Shown here: one piece after another, positions 13,882 through 14,802 of the stretch
How the letters are laid out: the number at the start of each line of letters is the position of its first letter
How positions within the stretch are numbered: position 1 is the first letter of the stretch
Source of the DNA: JBQCEE01 sp051960575
GTDB lineage: Bacteria; Actinomycetota; Actinomycetes; Mycobacteriales; Jatrophihabitantaceae
Direction of reading: 5' to 3'
Length of the DNA stretch: 14,802 nt
NCBI RefSeq assembly: GCF_051960575.1
Contig: NZ_JBQCEE010000128.1
Coordinates: 1-14,802 of the forward strand
Translations under genes and position numbers: made by a program
Notes under the pieces: model-generated
What the model was told of the DNA's origin: nothing
Database searches by the model: none
The model's input: only the letters and a program-made list of their open reading frames with translations

Positions 13882-13899
13882 TGTTCGCTCACAGCTGAC
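13882..13899. promoter_or_regulatory. Possible ClgR-type operator upstream of clpC
   Basis: TGTTCGCTCACAGCTGAC resembles the published actinobacterial ClgR motif (CGCYNANRGCG core): CGCTCACAGC fits, with the last G of the core replaced by T. ClgR activates clp genes in several actinobacteria. The site is about 180 bases before the clpC start, and the motif was recalled, not searched, so confidence is low. Confidence 0.3.
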
Positions 13900-13948
13900 C
13901 CGCGCTCATCGGGCATGTTCCGGTGCCGATGTTCGTTGGGGAAGGTGT

Positions 13949-13974
13949 CCACGTCCGCTCCGCGCGGGACGTGG
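13949..13974. repeat. Hairpin CCACGTCC / GGACGTGG in the panD-clpC gap
   Basis: Perfect 8-base arms at 13949-13956 and 13967-13974 flank a 10-base loop. A second weaker pair, CATCGG/CCGATG, sits at 13907-13912 and 13926-13931. Both lie in the 236-base non-coding stretch after panD. Either could end panD transcription or bind a regulator. No T-tract follows. Confidence 0.4.
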
Positions 13975-14026
13975 TCCCCCCTCCATCACGGTCCTTGGTC
14001 GCGAGCGTTGTGTCACACGACCGGTC

Positions 14027-14032
14027 TACAGT
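14027..14032 (+). promoter_or_regulatory. Possible clpC -10 box TACAGT
   Basis: TACAGT fits TANNNT and would give a leader of about 43 bases containing the AGGAG (14069-14073) used by clpC. TTGTGT at 14008 is too close (13-base spacer) and TTGGTC at 13995 too far, so no -35 is assigned. An activator-dependent promoter would be consistent with that. Confidence 0.3.
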
Positions 14033-14081
14033 CGATGGTGCACCACGGGTGGTACCAGCGGCGCGGATAGGAGCAGGCTGC

Positions 14082-14802
14082 ATGTTCGAACGGTTCACCG
14101 ACCGCGCACGTCGCGTCGTCGTCCTGGCTCAAGAAGAGGCCAGGATGCTCAACCACAACTACATCGGCACCGAGCACATCCTGCTCGGCCTCATCCACGA
14201 GGGTGAGGGCGTCGCCGCCAAGGCCCTCGAGTCGCTCGGCATCTCCCTGGACGCCGTGCGCCAGCAGGTCGAAGAGATCATCGGCCAGGGCCAGCAGGCG
14301 CCGAGCGGGCACATCCCGTTCACGCCGCGCGCCAAGAAGGTGCTGGAGCTCTCGCTGCGCGAGGCCCTGCAGCTCGGCCACAACTACATCGGCACCGAGC
14401 ACATCCTGCTCGGCCTCATCCGTGAGGGCGAGGGCGTCGCCGCCCAGGTGCTGGTGAAGCTCGGCGCCGACCTGAACAAGGTCCGCCAGCAGGTCATCCA
14501 GCTGCTGAACGGCTACCAGAGCAAGGAGCCCGCGGGCACCGCGTCCGAGGCCGCCCCGTCGACCTCGCTCGTGCTCGACCAGTTCGGCCGCAACCTCACC
14601 CAGGCCGCCCGCGAGGGCAAGCTCGACCCCGTCATCGGCCGCGAGAAGGAGATCGAGCGCCTCATGCAGGTGCTCTCGCGGCGCACCAAGAACAACCCGG
14701 TGCTGATCGGCGAGCCCGGCGTCGGCAAGACGGCCGTCGTCGAGGGCCTGGCCCAGGCGATCGTCAAGGGCGAGGTGCCCGAGACGCTGAAGGACAAGCA
14801 GC
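14082..14802 (+). CDS. clpC: ATP-dependent Clp protease ATP-binding subunit ClpC, 5' part
   Basis: AAA+ unfoldase that feeds proteins to the ClpP protease. The first 240 codons are present and the gene runs off the right edge. It begins MFERFTDRARRVVVLAQEEA. Two Clp N-domain repeats follow, each with HNYIGTEHILLGLI and EGEGVAA (about residues 25-48 and 100-123). A linker (NGYQSKEPAGTASEAAPSTS) leads to the first AAA+ module, with DQFGRNLTQAAREGKLDPVI and Walker A GEPGVGKT (210-217). This is the ClpC rather than the ClpA/ClpB type. AGGAG lies 8 bases before ATG 14082. In actinobacteria this gene is usually essential or heat/stress responsive (family knowledge). Position next to lysS-lsr2 supports ClpC1 orthology. 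Confidence 0.96.
   Translation, partial: MFERFTDRARRVVVLAQEEARMLNHNYIGTEHILLGLIHEGEGVAAKALESLGISLDAVRQQVEEIIGQGQQAPSGHIPFTPRAKKVLELSLREALQLGHNYIGTEHILLGLIREGEGVAAQVLVKLGADLNKVRQQVIQLLNGYQSKEPAGTASEAAPSTSLVLDQFGRNLTQAAREGKLDPVIGREKEIERLMQVLSRRTKNNPVLIGEPGVGKTAVVEGLAQAIVKGEVPETLKDKQ
14153..14421 (+). repeat. Direct 44-base repeat inside clpC encoding the two Clp N-domain copies
   Basis: Bases 14153-14196 and 14378-14421 are identical, offset by 225 bases (75 codons). They encode the HNYIGTEHILLGLI segment of each Clp N repeat. Identity at third positions as well suggests strong codon bias or gene conversion between the halves. Confidence 0.85.

Noticed and set aside
1..14802. CRISPR array, tRNA/rRNA genes, insertion sequences, phage or defence system
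   Set aside because: No spaced repeat array, no transposase or integrase motif and no cloverleaf-like sequence was seen. Almost all of the window is explained by recognisable metabolic and housekeeping genes.

Overview
The window looks like chromosomal DNA from a high-GC actinobacterium. The signs are strong G/C bias at third codon positions, GTG starts, an Lsr2 nucleoid protein, a ClpC1-type chaperone, an F420-type luciferase-like oxidoreductase, a DUF222/HNH (13E12-family) protein, and several genes that appear to be transcribed without a leader. The core gene content matches the conserved actinobacterial block known in Mycobacterium tuberculosis as Rv3603c-panC-panD-coaX-Rv3599c-lysS-lsr2-clpC1, but rearranged. 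I would not name a genus from this.

Left flank (1-2901): a DUF222/HNH gene runs off the left edge on the minus strand. Next is a secreted GH16 glycosidase gene broken by one missing base near 911. A very short MscS-like membrane protein converges on it, followed by a short-chain dehydrogenase, also on the minus strand. A large inverted repeat lies between those last two.

Cofactor operon (2943-8818, plus): DUF2520 Rossmann protein, panC, nadB, nadC, coaX and a luciferase-like oxidoreductase. Neighbours overlap by 4 bases or lie 7-10 bases apart. It joins pantothenate synthesis and the first CoA step (PanC, CoaX) to de novo NAD synthesis (NadB, NadC). nadA, panB and panE are not here. The DUF2520 protein sits where a ketopantoate reductase would fit.

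Middle (8820-10489, minus): a two-gene DrrA/DrrB-type ABC exporter, its permease stop 1 base from the end of the cofactor operon.

Right part (10620-14802): lysS and lsr2 (plus), a perfect 14-bp bidirectional terminator hairpin, a dienelactone hydrolase (minus), then panD (plus), which lies about 8.8 kb from panC, and the 5' part of clpC, cut by the window edge.

I see no CRISPR array, RNA gene, insertion sequence or phage gene, and no defence or other novel multi-gene system. The points most worth a second look are the run of leaderless-type promoters with fixed -10 spacing, the displaced panD, the DUF2520 gene as a candidate pathway enzyme, the minimal MscS-like protein and the frameshifted GH16 gene.
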